This document shows, one piece after another, positions 1-7,711 of a stretch of DNA of 64,000 nucleotides. Numbering within the stretch: position 1 is the first letter of the stretch; every line of letters begins with the position of its first letter. The position numbers and the translations under genes are program-made. Location of the stretch: assembly GCA_009929485.1 (NCBI GenBank), contig SAAJ01000001.1, forward strand, positions 62,001 to 126,000, given 5' to 3'. Source of the DNA: Negativicutes bacterium (GTDB taxonomy: Bacteria > Bacillota > Negativicutes > Anaeromusales > Anaeromusaceae). A model generated the notes under the pieces. It was not told the origin of the DNA. It ran no database searches and was given only the letters and a program-made list of their open reading frames with translations.

Positions 1-39
1 ATTAGTTGTTATGATAAAGTAGGGACGTTCTTACTGCAT

Positions 40-126
40 GCGGTCGTGGCGGAATTGGCAGACGCGCTAGACTCAGGATCTAGTGAAGGCAACTTCATGG
101 AGGTTCAAGTCCTCTCGACCGCACCA
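40..126 (+). tRNA. tRNA-Leu(CAG), copy 1
   Basis: A class II tRNA with long variable arm. The seven-base acceptor strand GCGGTCG pairs with CGACCGC before an encoded ACCA end. The anticodon stem CTAGA/TCTAG encloses loop CTCAGGA, giving anticodon CAG. It is identical over 87 nt to the copies at 1317 and 1423. A TATGAT element at about 9-14 may be its -10 box; the -35 would fall outside the window. Confidence 0.97.
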
Positions 127-139
127 ATCAATACTCTAT

Positions 140-225
140 GCGGTAGTGGCGGAATGGCAGACGCACCAGCTTGAGGGGCTGGCGGGGGCAACCTCGTGAT
201 GGTTCAAATCCATTCTACCGCACCA
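140..225 (+). tRNA. tRNA-Leu(GAG), copy 1
   Basis: A class II tRNA with acceptor GCGGTAG/CTACCGC and encoded CCA. The anticodon stem CCAGC/GCTGG encloses loop TTGAGGG, giving anticodon GAG. It lies 13 nt after the CAG tRNA and is probably in the same transcript. It differs from the second GAG gene at about eleven positions, mostly in the variable and T arms, with compensatory T-stem changes. Confidence 0.97.
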
Positions 226-233
226 AAAAAATG

Positions 234-261
234 AAGCCTGCAAAATATTGCAGGCTTTTTT
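234..261 (+). terminator. Rho-independent terminator of tRNA cluster 1
   Basis: A ten-base-pair stem AAGCCTGCAA/TTGCAGGCTT with a four-base loop is followed directly by a T run. It closes the first tRNA-Leu pair. Confidence 0.9.
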
Positions 262-358
262 GTTTTTGCATTTTGCAACATTAAAAAAGAAGAATATTGC
301 GAAATATTGTGGTATACTGGCGATGTAAAAAACTATCTTATAGAAAAGAGGTGCGATT

Positions 359-1207
359 ATGACGCAAAATACTTTTTTTAAAACGAATGAGGAAATTCTT
401 CAGGCTTTCAAATTGGTATTGCCGTATATGAACCGAATTGTGCGGGAGGATATGGCAGTCGGTTTGACAGACTGCAAAGAATACTTATCGTATTATCGTG
501 CGAAAGAATTTGAACTGGATCTTCCTGCGGGGAAACCCATTAGCGGCATTGAAACGATTGAACGCTGTTTGTCAATGAAGCAAGACACCTTTGCCGATAT
601 TCCGCCAGCGGTTTATGGGCGTCCAATAAAAACTATTTTTACGCCGATTTATGGGATTCAGGGCGAAGTAATTGGCACCTTGAGTTCTGGTATTGATTTT
701 CAAAACAGTTTGCAGTTGATCAAGACGATCGAAGATCTTGCAGCAGATACTACGCAAGCTTCAGAGAGCATTGAACAAGTTGCTAAGAGCGTAGGCGAAT
801 TAGCGAAAGCAGGGCAGGCGACCATTGGGCAAGCGCAATCGTTAGGTGAAAAAAATAGGCATACCGCTAGTATTTTGGAATTTATTCGGACCATTGCCGC
901 GCAAACCAACTTATTGGGACTCAATGCGGCTATTGAAGCGGCTCGGGCGGGTGAACACGGCCGGGGCTTTGCGGTCGTGGCGGAAGAAGTGCGCAAGCTG
1001 GCGGATCAATCCAATGAGGCCGTAAAAAAGATTCAGGAGACGTTGCAACAAGTAAACGGGGCCATTGCAGAGATCAATCAATCGATTGAAACGACCGGAG
1101 CAATTAGTGAAGAACAAGCTGCGACAACCGAAGAGATTGCTGCTATTTTGCGGCAAGTGCATGAGAACATGAAAAATTTGGAGAACTTTGTTGAGCGATA
1201 TAAGTAA
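359..1207 (+). CDS. Soluble methyl-accepting chemotaxis-like signalling protein
   Basis: A 282-residue protein with no predicted membrane segment. The N-terminal 115 residues form a sensor region I do not recognise by name. From about residue 125 onward it is a long amphipathic helix typical of MCP cytoplasmic domains. The conserved hairpin tip (around residues 177-215) carries the motif [18 protein letters not shown] and then [15 protein letters not shown]. The family passes a sensory signal to CheA/CheW. As a cytoplasmic receptor it would sense an internal signal or bind another protein. The start is set by AGAGGTG seven bases upstream of ATG. It lies between two tRNA-Leu clusters and has no che neighbour here, so its ligand is unknown. 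Confidence 0.88.
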   Translation: MTQNTFFKTNEEILQAFKLVLPYMNRIVREDMAVGLTDCKEYLSYYRAKEFELDLPAGKPISGIETIERCLSMKQDTFADIPPAVYGRPIKTIFTPIYGIQGEVIGTLSSGIDFQNSLQLIKTIEDLAADTTQASESIEQVAKSVGELAKAGQATIGQAQSLGEKNRHTASILEFIRTIAAQTNLLGLNAAIEAARAGEHGRGFAVVAEEVRKLADQSNEAVKKIQETLQQVNGAIAEINQSIETTGAISEEQAATTEEIAAILRQVHENMKNLENFVERYK

Positions 1208-1244
1208 TTAGAAGGAATCGCTGTTTTCTTAGGCAAAGATTTTC

Positions 1245-1273
1245 TTGCATTGGCGCGAGGTCTCTGCTATAAT
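1245..1273 (+). promoter_or_regulatory. Sigma-A type promoter of tRNA cluster 2
   Basis: TTGCAT at 1245-1250 and a perfect TATAAT at 1268-1273 are separated by 17 bp. Transcription would begin around 1280, about 37 nt before the first tRNA. Confidence 0.8.
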
Positions 1274-1316
1274 AGCCAACGTGGGTAAGCTGCTATTTGT
1301 GATGGCAGTTGGCTTT

Positions 1317-1403
1317 GCGGTCGTGGCGGAATTGGCAGACGCGCTAGACTCAGGATCTAGTGAAGGCAACTTCATGGAGGTTCAAGTCCTCTCGACCGCA
1401 CCA
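1317..1403 (+). tRNA. tRNA-Leu(CAG), copy 2
   Basis: Identical over all 87 nt to the copy at 40-126, including encoded CCA; anticodon CAG in loop CTCAGGA. Confidence 0.97.
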
Positions 1404-1422
1404 AACTCAATAAAGCCCTCTT

Positions 1423-1509
1423 GCGGTCGTGGCGGAATTGGCAGACGCGCTAGACTCAGGATCTAGTGAAGGCAACTTCATGGAGGTTCAAGTCCTCTCG
1501 ACCGCACCA
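1423..1509 (+). tRNA. tRNA-Leu(CAG), copy 3
   Basis: Third identical 87-nt tRNA-Leu(CAG), 19 nt after copy 2. The tandem arrangement suggests recent duplication. Confidence 0.97.
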
Positions 1510-1524
1510 ACTTTATAGTTTCAT

Positions 1525-1610
1525 GCGGTAGTGGCGGAATGGCAGACGCGCCAGCTTGAGGGGCTGGTAGGGGCAACCCTGTGGAGGTTCGAGTCCTCTC
1601 TACCGCACCA
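1525..1610 (+). tRNA. tRNA-Leu(GAG), copy 2
   Basis: Class II tRNA with anticodon GAG in loop TTGAGGG and encoded CCA. Its T arm (GAGG...CCTC) resembles that of the neighbouring CAG genes more than that of the first GAG gene, which could reflect gene conversion. Confidence 0.96.
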
Positions 1611-1623
1611 ATTTATCAGTAAT

Positions 1624-1653
1624 AAGCCTTCGGGAATTTCCCGAAGGCTTTTT
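1624..1653 (+). terminator. Terminator of tRNA cluster 2
   Basis: A twelve-base-pair stem AAGCCTTCGGGA/TCCCGAAGGCTT with a very short loop is followed by TTTTATTTTG. Confidence 0.9.
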
Positions 1654-1724
1654 ATTTTGCCTCCTAGCAAGGGTGGTTTGTTATATAATGAAAGAAATTG
1701 TTGATGATGCAAGGAGGCGGCGTA

Positions 1725-2498
1725 ATGACGCAACGGCGACTAGGATTGGCTTTAGGAGCGGGAGGCCTGCGCGGTTTGGCTCATGTGGGCGTGCTGCAGG
1801 TGCTGGAGGAGGAAGGGATTGCCGTTGATTGCATCGCTGGCTGTAGTATAGGGGCTTTGGTAGGGGCGATGTATTGCGCCGGACATAAGCCGCAGGACAT
1901 CTTAAAATTGGCTTGCCATTTACCCAAAGCGCATTGGTTGGATATGAATATGTCGAAGCTCGGCATGTTTTCAGGCAGACGAATATGGGGAACGATGGAT
2001 GTGCTGCTGCAAAAAAAGACATTTGCGCAGTTGAACATTCCCTTGCGTATCGTTGCTGCCGACTTAAAAAGCGGCAAAGAGGTCGTTTTTGCGGAAGGGC
2101 CCGTGGCGGCGGCAGTAAGAGCCAGTGTGTCTGTACCTGGTGTGTTCCTGCCTTTTGAGTGGGAGGACATGCTCTTGGTGGATGGCGCGGTTTTAAATCC
2201 GGTTCCCAGCGACTTGGCGCGGGAAATGGGGGTGGACGTAGTAGTTGCGGTGGACTTAACGAGCAAGGAAGAGGCGCCGGAAGTAAAAAGCTTTGTGGAT
2301 GTTATGCTGCGTTCTATTGATATTATGGAACGGGAGCTCCTGCGGCATAAGCACCGCGATTGGGATGTGCTGCTGCAGCCTAATGTAGGCTATGTATCGC
2401 CAAGTTCCTTTAACCATCTCAAGGAATGCGTGGCTTTAGGACGCGTGGCGGCTCAAGCGGCTTTGCCTGCTATTCAAGAACTGCTTTCCGGTACATAG
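1725..2498 (+). CDS. Patatin-like phospholipase/esterase (RssA/YchK type)
   Basis: A 257-residue alpha/beta hydrolase of the bacterial patatin family. It shows the glycine-rich oxyanion loop GAGGLRG near residue 12, the nucleophile elbow GCSIG near residue 40 and the catalytic aspartate in DGAVLNP near residue 155, so the Ser-Asp dyad is intact. Such proteins hydrolyse acyl lipids, but the substrate cannot be told from sequence. There is no signal peptide, so it is probably cytoplasmic or membrane-peripheral. The start is chosen at 1725 because AAGGAGG lies seven bases upstream; an in-frame ATG at 1698 lacks a ribosome site. The 3' end overlaps the convergent tmcAL gene by 25 nt. Confidence 0.9.
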   Translation: MTQRRLGLALGAGGLRGLAHVGVLQVLEEEGIAVDCIAGCSIGALVGAMYCAGHKPQDILKLACHLPKAHWLDMNMSKLGMFSGRRIWGTMDVLLQKKTFAQLNIPLRIVAADLKSGKEVVFAEGPVAAAVRASVSVPGVFLPFEWEDMLLVDGAVLNPVPSDLAREMGVDVVVAVDLTSKEEAPEVKSFVDVMLRSIDIMERELLRHKHRDWDVLLQPNVGYVSPSSFNHLKECVALGRVAAQAALPAIQELLSGT

Positions 2499-3709
2499 AC
2501 CGGGGAGCGGAGAAAATCCAGTCCGCTCGCCTGGCCGCTGGCGAAAGCGTGCAGATCCGTAGCCCGGACGTCCCATTGCCAAGAAGCAAGGGGGGAACTG
2601 CTTGGCAGAGGGGCCATTTGGAGCGCTTTGGAGCGGCTTAGGGCTGCGCCGCGAGTGATGACAGGCAAAGTGGCGGTCTTTTTCATTTGCTGCAGCAAGG
2701 TGCGGCCAGTTGCATTGAAAGCGAGGACGTGCAGGTAGGCGGGACCGTCAAGACTTGCTTGCTTGGCGATGGCGGCCGGAAATCGCAAAAGGCTATAGAT
2801 CAACAGACGCTGCAGCCGGGTGCGGGCGTAGCGTTTTGTTTTTAACTTTGTCAGCAGCTCTTCCACTGTTCGGGATGTGCGAGCGCACTGTAGAAGACGC
2901 CATTCCAGCCCGGGTTCCATATCAGGCAAAAGAGCCAGCTCATTTGCATAGCTGCTGCGCAACTGCTGCAGCAGCGGAAGTTCCAGGGAGCGAAGGGTTA
3001 CAGGCTGCGTTGGCAAAGAGAGAAGACGCTGCCAAACGGCAGGCGGAAAGAACGAAGATAGTTCTTGTGAGGCGATTGTAAGTAACTGCTGTCGTAAGGC
3101 TGTGGCGCTGGCATAGCCGGATGCAGGCAAATCGCCTTGATGATAGCCGGAACCTTGTCGCGGCAGCGCAAGCGATTGCAAAGCCGGGGCGTATTTGGCG
3201 AGGGCGCTCAGATACTCCAAGGCGAGAATGTTGTTGGGCAAGGCAAGGGCGCTTGCGGTAGTTGCATTTTGATCCAGGGCGGCTCCGAGGGCTGCCCCGT
3301 AGGATAATCCCTTCTGTAAGGCGTTTTGTAAGCGCTCTTGTGTTTGAGGCGTGTTTTTTTGTCGGGCTACTTGCTGCAGCCAGCTTAGGTCAGGCGTTTC
3401 AGCGCTGAATGCCAAGGTGGAAACTAGGCCGGTTGCGGCGAGAAGACGTACGCCTCCTTGGGCAAAGGTTTCTGCGCTGCGACAGGAAAAAGTGAAAGGA
3501 AGTTCCAAAACTAGATCGGCGCCTCCCAAAACAGCCAATTCGGCCCGGAGCCATTTATCAAAAATAGCTGGTTCCCCGCGCTGCACAAAAGAGCCGCTCA
3601 TGGCGACGATGACAGGGGTAGGGCCGCAGCGGCGGCGAGCTTCGGCAATTTGCCAGGCATGACCTGTATGAAAAGGATTATATTCTGCAATAATGCCAGT
3701 GACAGACAT
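2474..3709 (-). CDS. tmcAL: tRNA(Met) cytidine acetate ligase TmcAL (YlbM family)
   Basis: A 411-residue nucleotidyltransferase-fold protein. The N-terminus carries GIIAEYNPFHTGH with the HxGH nucleotide-binding motif, followed by MSGSFVQRGEPAIFDKWLRAE, characteristic of the YlbM family. Members activate acetate with ATP and place an acetyl group on N4 of the wobble cytidine of elongator tRNA-Met. ATG at 3709 is chosen because AGGAGGG precedes it; the reading frame extends 25 codons upstream without a ribosome site. It is divergent from acetate kinase, another acetate-using enzyme. In Bacillus ylbM likewise lies near the DUF177-rpmF pair. The C-terminus overlaps the convergent patatin gene. 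Confidence 0.92.
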   Translation of the reverse strand: MSVTGIIAEYNPFHTGHAWQIAEARRRCGPTPVIVAMSGSFVQRGEPAIFDKWLRAELAVLGGADLVLELPFTFSCRSAETFAQGGVRLLAATGLVSTLAFSAETPDLSWLQQVARQKNTPQTQERLQNALQKGLSYGAALGAALDQNATTASALALPNNILALEYLSALAKYAPALQSLALPRQGSGYHQGDLPASGYASATALRQQLLTIASQELSSFFPPAVWQRLLSLPTQPVTLRSLELPLLQQLRSSYANELALLPDMEPGLEWRLLQCARTSRTVEELLTKLKTKRYARTRLQRLLIYSLLRFPAAIAKQASLDGPAYLHVLAFNATGRTLLQQMKKTATLPVITRGAALSRSKALQMAPLPSSSPLASWQWDVRATDLHAFASGQASGLDFLRSPVYVPESSS

Positions 3710-3863
3710 AGAACCCTCCTGCTTTTGTGTTCTGATTATCTGGAGTTTAGCACTTTTCTTGCCGGATTTGGTGATTTTCTGCAAATAAATAATAAATTTT
3801 TCTATAGAAGAAGGGATGAGAAAAGTTTTGTCGAAGAATAAAAAATGAAAATCCGATAAAAAT

Positions 3864-3889
3864 GATGTTGTGGCTTTAAAGTCACAACA
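3864..3889 (+). promoter_or_regulatory. Inverted repeat with T-rich tail in the ackA leader
   Basis: ATGTTGTG and CACAACAT form a perfect eight-base inverted repeat around a ten-base, partly self-complementary centre, followed by a T-rich stretch. It lies 68 nt before the ackA start. It could be an attenuator-like hairpin or an operator. The TTGTG...CACAA half-sites recall CRP/Rex boxes, but the spacer is 10 rather than 8, so I do not assign a regulator. Confidence 0.45.
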
Positions 3890-3956
3890 TTTGTTTTATT
3901 TAGTAGGATTTCGTAAAAATTTAATTTATTCCATCAATTTAAGGGGGATTTCGAAG

Positions 3957-5153
3957 GTGAAAGTACTAGTTATCAATTGTGGCAGCTCCTCGTTGAAGTA
4001 TCAGCTCTTCAACATGGCGGACGAGTCGGTATTGGCTAAAGGTCTTGTGGAACGGATCGGCATTGAAGGCTCTGTGTTGAAGCATCAGCCTGGCGAAGCC
4101 GAAAAAGTGACTATTGAAACCGAGATTCCGGATCACAGCGTGGCAATCAAATTAGTTTTGAATGCTTTGGTTGATGCTAAACATGGCGTTATCAAGGACA
4201 TGAATGAAATTTCCGCCGTAGGTCATCGCGTAGTTCATGGCGCCGAGAAGTTTGCTACATCGGTACGTATCAATGATGCCGTTATGGATGCGCTGGAAGA
4301 GTGCATTGAAATGGCGCCGCTTCATAATCCTCCGAATATCTTAGGTATTAAAGCCTGTGAAAAATTAATGCCTGGCGTAGCTCAAGTGGGCGTGTTTGAT
4401 ACTGCGTTCCATCAGACCATGCCGAAGCATGCTTTCATTTACGGTCTGCCTTATGAAGTCTATAAGAAACACGGCATTCGTCGCTATGGTTTCCATGGTA
4501 CTTCTCATAAATTTGTTTCTCAGCAGTGCGCAGAGATGATGGGACAAAAACCGGAAGACATTAAAGTCATCACCTGTCATTTGGGAAATGGCTCCAGCGT
4601 TGCCGCTGTTAAAAACGGGGCAGTGGTGGATACCAGCATGGGCTTGACTCCGCTGGAAGGCCTTGTCATGGGAACTCGCTGCGGCGACATTGATCCGGCT
4701 ATTTTGCCGATGTTGATGAAAAAAGAAAATATGGATGCTGATGCAATTGACAGCTATATTAATAAAGAGTCCGGCGTGCTGGGTATTTCCGGCGTTTCCA
4801 GCGACTTCCGGGATATCGAAGGCGCTGCTGACGAAGGCAATGAAAGAGCGAAATTGGCGCTGGATGTATTCGCCTATCGTGTACAAAAATATGTGGGCGC
4901 TTATGCCGCTGCTATGAACGGCGTAGACGCGATTGTCTTCACCGCCGGTTTGGGGGAAAACTCCATCTCTATGCGTGAAAGCATTGCGGAAGCTTTTGGC
5001 TATTTAGGAGCAAAAATCGACAAAGAGCGCAATAATGTTCGCGGTAAAGCCTGCGAAATCAGCACGGCCGATTCCAAAGTGAAGCTGTTCGTTATTCCTA
5101 CAAACGAAGAGTTGATGATTGCTCGGGATACGAAATCAATCTGTCTTGGTTGA
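3957..5153 (+). CDS. ackA: Acetate kinase
   Basis: A 398-residue protein of the usual family length. It starts [16 protein letters not shown] and contains [32 protein letters not shown] and the acidic [12 protein letters not shown] region, all AckA signatures. It interconverts acetyl phosphate plus ADP with acetate plus ATP, giving fermentative energy or acetate activation. GTG at 3957 is chosen because the canonical N-terminus begins there and AAGGGGG lies upstream; the longer frame adds 29 untypical residues. No pta gene is adjacent. A GC-rich hairpin follows at 5177. It is divergent from tmcAL. Confidence 0.97.
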   Translation: MKVLVINCGSSSLKYQLFNMADESVLAKGLVERIGIEGSVLKHQPGEAEKVTIETEIPDHSVAIKLVLNALVDAKHGVIKDMNEISAVGHRVVHGAEKFATSVRINDAVMDALEECIEMAPLHNPPNILGIKACEKLMPGVAQVGVFDTAFHQTMPKHAFIYGLPYEVYKKHGIRRYGFHGTSHKFVSQQCAEMMGQKPEDIKVITCHLGNGSSVAAVKNGAVVDTSMGLTPLEGLVMGTRCGDIDPAILPMLMKKENMDADAIDSYINKESGVLGISGVSSDFRDIEGAADEGNERAKLALDVFAYRVQKYVGAYAAAMNGVDAIVFTAGLGENSISMRESIAEAFGYLGAKIDKERNNVRGKACEISTADSKVKLFVIPTNEELMIARDTKSICLG

Positions 5154-5176
5154 GTTTTTCTAACTTGCCTGAAGTG

Positions 5177-5211
5177 GAAGCCGGCAGCGGTTTTTATCCT
5201 GCCGGCTTCTG
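5177..5211 (+). terminator. Hairpin after ackA
   Basis: An eleven-base-pair stem GAAGCCGGCAG/CTGCCGGCTTC with a T-rich loop but only a weak T tail (TGTCATGGTCTTTTC). Probable terminator. Confidence 0.6.
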
Positions 5212-5224
5212 TCATGGTCTTTTC

Positions 5225-5253
5225 TTGACAAGGCTCGCCTCGGTGGATATAAT
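5225..5253 (+). promoter_or_regulatory. Consensus sigma-A promoter for DUF177-rpmF
   Basis: Perfect TTGACA at 5225-5230 and perfect TATAAT at 5248-5253 with exactly 17 bp between them. The start would be near 5260, about 18 nt before the first codon. Confidence 0.9.
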
Positions 5254-5277
5254 AGACGAAGGTTGAGGTGAGAAGTG

Positions 5278-5778
5278 ATGAAACTCAACGTTGTTTCACT
5301 CCGACATGCAACAGGCAAGCAATTTTCGTTTGCCTTCGAGGTGCCTGCGGCAGAAGAGTTTTTCTGGTTGCGGGGACCCGTTTCCGTTTCAGGGAAGGTT
5401 GCCAACAGTGGCGGTCATATGGTGGTTTCCGGCACGATACGTGCGTTAGCCTCCTTTGAATGCCAGCGTTGCTTGCGGGACTATGAAACCGAGCTTGTTG
5501 AAGAATTTCGACAGGAATATCGGGAAACATCGCAAGAAAGCCCATTGCCGGCAGACGCTGAATATGGCGTTTACGAAGGTGATGAGCTGGATGTAACTGA
5601 ACTGGTGCGGGATACATTGTTGCTGGCGGAACCCATGAAGAAAGTGTGCCAACTGGATTGTAAGGGCTTATGCCCGGTGTGCGGCCAGGATCGCAATCAA
5701 AGTGACTGTCATTGCGATCATGAAGCCATTGATCCCAGGCTGGCTGCTCTCAAACAGTTGCTTGATTCTAAACAGTAG
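5278..5778 (+). CDS. DUF177/YceD family protein
   Basis: A 166-residue YceD/DUF177 protein. It has the CQRCLRDYETEL segment in the middle and a cysteine-rich C-terminus (CQLDCKGLCPVCGQDRNQSDCHCD) that probably binds a metal. The family is almost always encoded just before rpmF and is linked in bacteria and plastids to 23S rRNA accumulation, but its exact role is not settled. ATG at 5278 follows GAGGTGAG; a GTG one codon upstream is less likely. A perfect consensus promoter lies just upstream, so the pair DUF177-rpmF should be strongly expressed. Confidence 0.9.
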   Translation: MKLNVVSLRHATGKQFSFAFEVPAAEEFFWLRGPVSVSGKVANSGGHMVVSGTIRALASFECQRCLRDYETELVEEFRQEYRETSQESPLPADAEYGVYEGDELDVTELVRDTLLLAEPMKKVCQLDCKGLCPVCGQDRNQSDCHCDHEAIDPRLAALKQLLDSKQ

Positions 5779-5807
5779 CCTACCATTGAAGGAGGTGGAA
5801 CCAGACC

Positions 5808-5984
5808 ATGGCAGTACCAAAGCGTAAAATGTCTAAAGCCCGTCGTGACAGACGGCGTGCAAACTGGAAACTGACGGCTCCGGGCTTCGTACCCTGCCCG
5901 CAGTGCCATGAGCCCAAAATGCCTCACCGCGTGTGCCCTGATTGCGGTCACTACAACGGAAAAGCGGTTGTCACCGTGGAATAA
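5808..5984 (+). CDS. rpmF: 50S ribosomal protein L32
   Basis: A 58-residue protein starting [20 protein letters not shown], the classic L32 N-terminus. Cys30, Cys33, Cys43 and Cys46 form the zinc-ribbon (CPQC and CPDC), so this is the zinc-binding C+ form. GAAGGAGGTGG lies 9 nt before the ATG. It follows DUF177 by 29 nt and is closed by a strong terminator at 5991. Confidence 0.97.
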   Translation: MAVPKRKMSKARRDRRRANWKLTAPGFVPCPQCHEPKMPHRVCPDCGHYNGKAVVTVE

Positions 5985-5990
5985 TCCCGA

Positions 5991-6041
5991 ATGAAAGGAG
6001 CAAGCTTGCAGCCTGGCTGCAAGTTGCTCCTTTCATTTTTT
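5991..6041 (+). terminator. Terminator after rpmF
   Basis: A twenty-base-pair stem with a single bulged G (ATGAAAGGAGCAA...TTGCTCCTTTCAT outer part) is followed by TTTTT. Confidence 0.9.
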
Positions 6042-6043
6042 GC

Positions 6044-6073
6044 TTGCCAATTGCGTCATGTCTCCGCTATAAT
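6044..6073 (+). promoter_or_regulatory. Promoter of the fapR-fab cluster
   Basis: TTGCCA at 6044-6049, an 18-bp spacer and a perfect TATAAT at 6068-6073. The predicted start near 6080 is about 9 bp before the FapR-type operator. Confidence 0.85.
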
Positions 6074-6088
6074 GAGGACGATGTTATT

Positions 6089-6105
6089 TTAGTACCAGTT
6101 TCTAA
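6089..6105 (+). promoter_or_regulatory. FapR operator
   Basis: The 17-bp sequence TTAGTACCAGTTTCTAA matches the known FapR box (an imperfect palindrome beginning TTAGTACC and ending CTAA). It sits between the transcription start and the fapR ATG, so FapR would repress its own operon until malonyl-CoA releases it. Confidence 0.88.
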
Positions 6106-6119
6106 GATTAGGTGATGAT

Positions 6120-6689
6120 ATGGCGCGCATGAACAAACGTATACGACAGGAATTGTTGACAGAAAAGATTTCTACTCATCCGTTTTTGCGCGATGAGGAA
6201 TTAGCTGTGGAATTTGGGGTCAGCGTGCAAACCATTCGTCTGGATCGCATGGAGCTGGGGATTCCCGAGTTGAGAGAGCGGACCAAGCTTATGGCGCAGC
6301 GGGCTCAAAACAAATTGAGAGCGATTGCGGAAGACGATGTCGTAGGTGAATTGGTTGATTTGGAAGTAGGCCGAACGGCCATTTCCGTGTTGGCAGTTAC
6401 GGAAGACATGGTGCTGGCAAAGACGAAGATTGCCAGAGGACATTATATTTTTTCCCAGGCCAATTCGTTGGCGCTGGCGGTTATGGATGCGCCTGCGGCG
6501 GTAACCGGCGTGGCTAATATAAAATACAAAGTGCCGGTGCGGGCCGGTGAAAAACTAATGGCTAAGGCGGAAGTGATTCGCATCCGCGGGAACAAAGTTT
6601 TTATTTGGGTAAAAACCCGTAATGAGCAAGAAGAGGTGTTCCGGGCCAAATTCATTATGGTTGCAGTGAACTCGGAGGGCGAAAATTGA
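6120..6689 (+). CDS. fapR: FapR, malonyl-CoA-responsive repressor of lipid synthesis
   Basis: A 189-residue protein with an N-terminal DeoR-like helix-turn-helix (DEELAVEFGVSVQTIRLDRMELGIPELRERTK, about residues 24-56) and a C-terminal hot-dog domain that binds malonyl-CoA in characterised FapR proteins. RGHYIFSQANSLALAV near residue 105 corresponds to the ligand-binding tunnel segment. It heads the fatty-acid cluster, with a matching operator in its own leader. AGGTGATG precedes ATG 6120. The stop overlaps the plsX start by one base, so the two should be translationally coupled. Confidence 0.96.
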   Translation: MARMNKRIRQELLTEKISTHPFLRDEELAVEFGVSVQTIRLDRMELGIPELRERTKLMAQRAQNKLRAIAEDDVVGELVDLEVGRTAISVLAVTEDMVLAKTKIARGHYIFSQANSLALAVMDAPAAVTGVANIKYKVPVRAGEKLMAKAEVIRIRGNKVFIWVKTRNEQEEVFRAKFIMVAVNSEGEN

Positions 6690-7711
6690 TGAAAGTTGCG
6701 ATTGATGCCATGGGAGGCGATCATGCGCCGGAAGAAATTCTTTTAGGCGCCATGGCGGCTGTGAAAGACTATGGCTGTGATATTGTGCTGGTAGGCGATG
6801 AGACGTTGTTGCGAGAGGCCATGGGTAAGCATGGCGTGCGCGAAGGCGAGCACATTTTTGTACATCATGCGTCGGAAGTGATTGATATGCACGAATCTCC
6901 CGGCGCTGCGGTCCGCAAAAAGCGGGATGCTTCGGTGGTAGTTGCTACGCGCTTAGTGAAAGAAGGCGAGTGTGCGGCGGTGATTTCAGCCGGAAGCACG
7001 GGCGCTGCGGTGGCGGCCGCCTTGTTTGGCTTGGGACGACTGCCCAAGATTGAGCGTGCTACTATTGCAACGCCCATCCCCAATTTAACGGGAACGACGA
7101 TGTTGTTGGATTCGGGAGCTAATGTGGACAGCAAACCGAAACATTTAGTGCAAAGCGCTATTATGGGGTCCATTTACGCGAAATATGTACTGGGGGTTGA
7201 AAATCCTCGTGTTGGTTTGTTGAGCATTGGCGAAGAAGAGACCAAAGGAAACGAATTGACTTTGTCAACGTATCCGCTGCTGGCGCAAGTACAAAACATT
7301 AATTTTATTGGTAATATTGAAGGCCGAGATATCCCGCAAGGGACTGTTGATGTTGTGGTTTGCGATGGCTTTGTGGGGAACGTGGTTCTAAAGTTCGGCG
7401 AAGGCTTAGCCAGCGCAATCATGCGTTTATTGAAAGATGCCGTTCAACAAAGCGGTTTTTTAACGAAAATGGCATCGTTGATGTTGTTGCCGGTTTTGAA
7501 ACGTTTGCGAAAGAAATTAGATTATGCTGAGTATGGCGGGGCGCCTTTGCTGGGTGTAAATGGTTGTTGCATTATTTGTCACGGCAGTTCTAAAGCTAAA
7601 GCGATTAAAAACGCAGTTCGTGTAGCCAAGGAATTTACGGAACAGCAAGTGGCGACTCATATTAGCGAGATGATTGCAAAAGAGGAGGTGCTGACGCATG
7701 GCGGAAACTAA
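6689..7711 (+). CDS. plsX: Phosphate acyltransferase PlsX
   Basis: A 340-residue protein starting MKVAIDAMGGDHAPEEI, the PlsX signature. SAGSTGAAVA, PIPNLTG and CDGFVGNVVLK are further family motifs. It makes acyl-phosphate from acyl-ACP for phospholipid synthesis with PlsY (not in this window). ATG 6689 overlaps the fapR stop in TGATG and GGAGGG lies about ten bases upstream. Its end overlaps fabH by 14 nt. Confidence 0.97.
   Translation: MKVAIDAMGGDHAPEEILLGAMAAVKDYGCDIVLVGDETLLREAMGKHGVREGEHIFVHHASEVIDMHESPGAAVRKKRDASVVVATRLVKEGECAAVISAGSTGAAVAAALFGLGRLPKIERATIATPIPNLTGTTMLLDSGANVDSKPKHLVQSAIMGSIYAKYVLGVENPRVGLLSIGEEETKGNELTLSTYPLLAQVQNINFIGNIEGRDIPQGTVDVVVCDGFVGNVVLKFGEGLASAIMRLLKDAVQQSGFLTKMASLMLLPVLKRLRKKLDYAEYGGAPLLGVNGCCIICHGSSKAKAIKNAVRVAKEFTEQQVATHISEMIAKEEVLTHGGN

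Noticed and set aside
1245-1466. Open frame of 73 codons over the tRNA-Leu genes
   Set aside because: It reads straight through two tRNA genes, and its apparent protein is only the translation of tRNA sequence.
3864-3889. CRP/FNR or Rex site before ackA
   Set aside because: TTGTG and CACAA are separated by 10 bases rather than the 8 required by either consensus.
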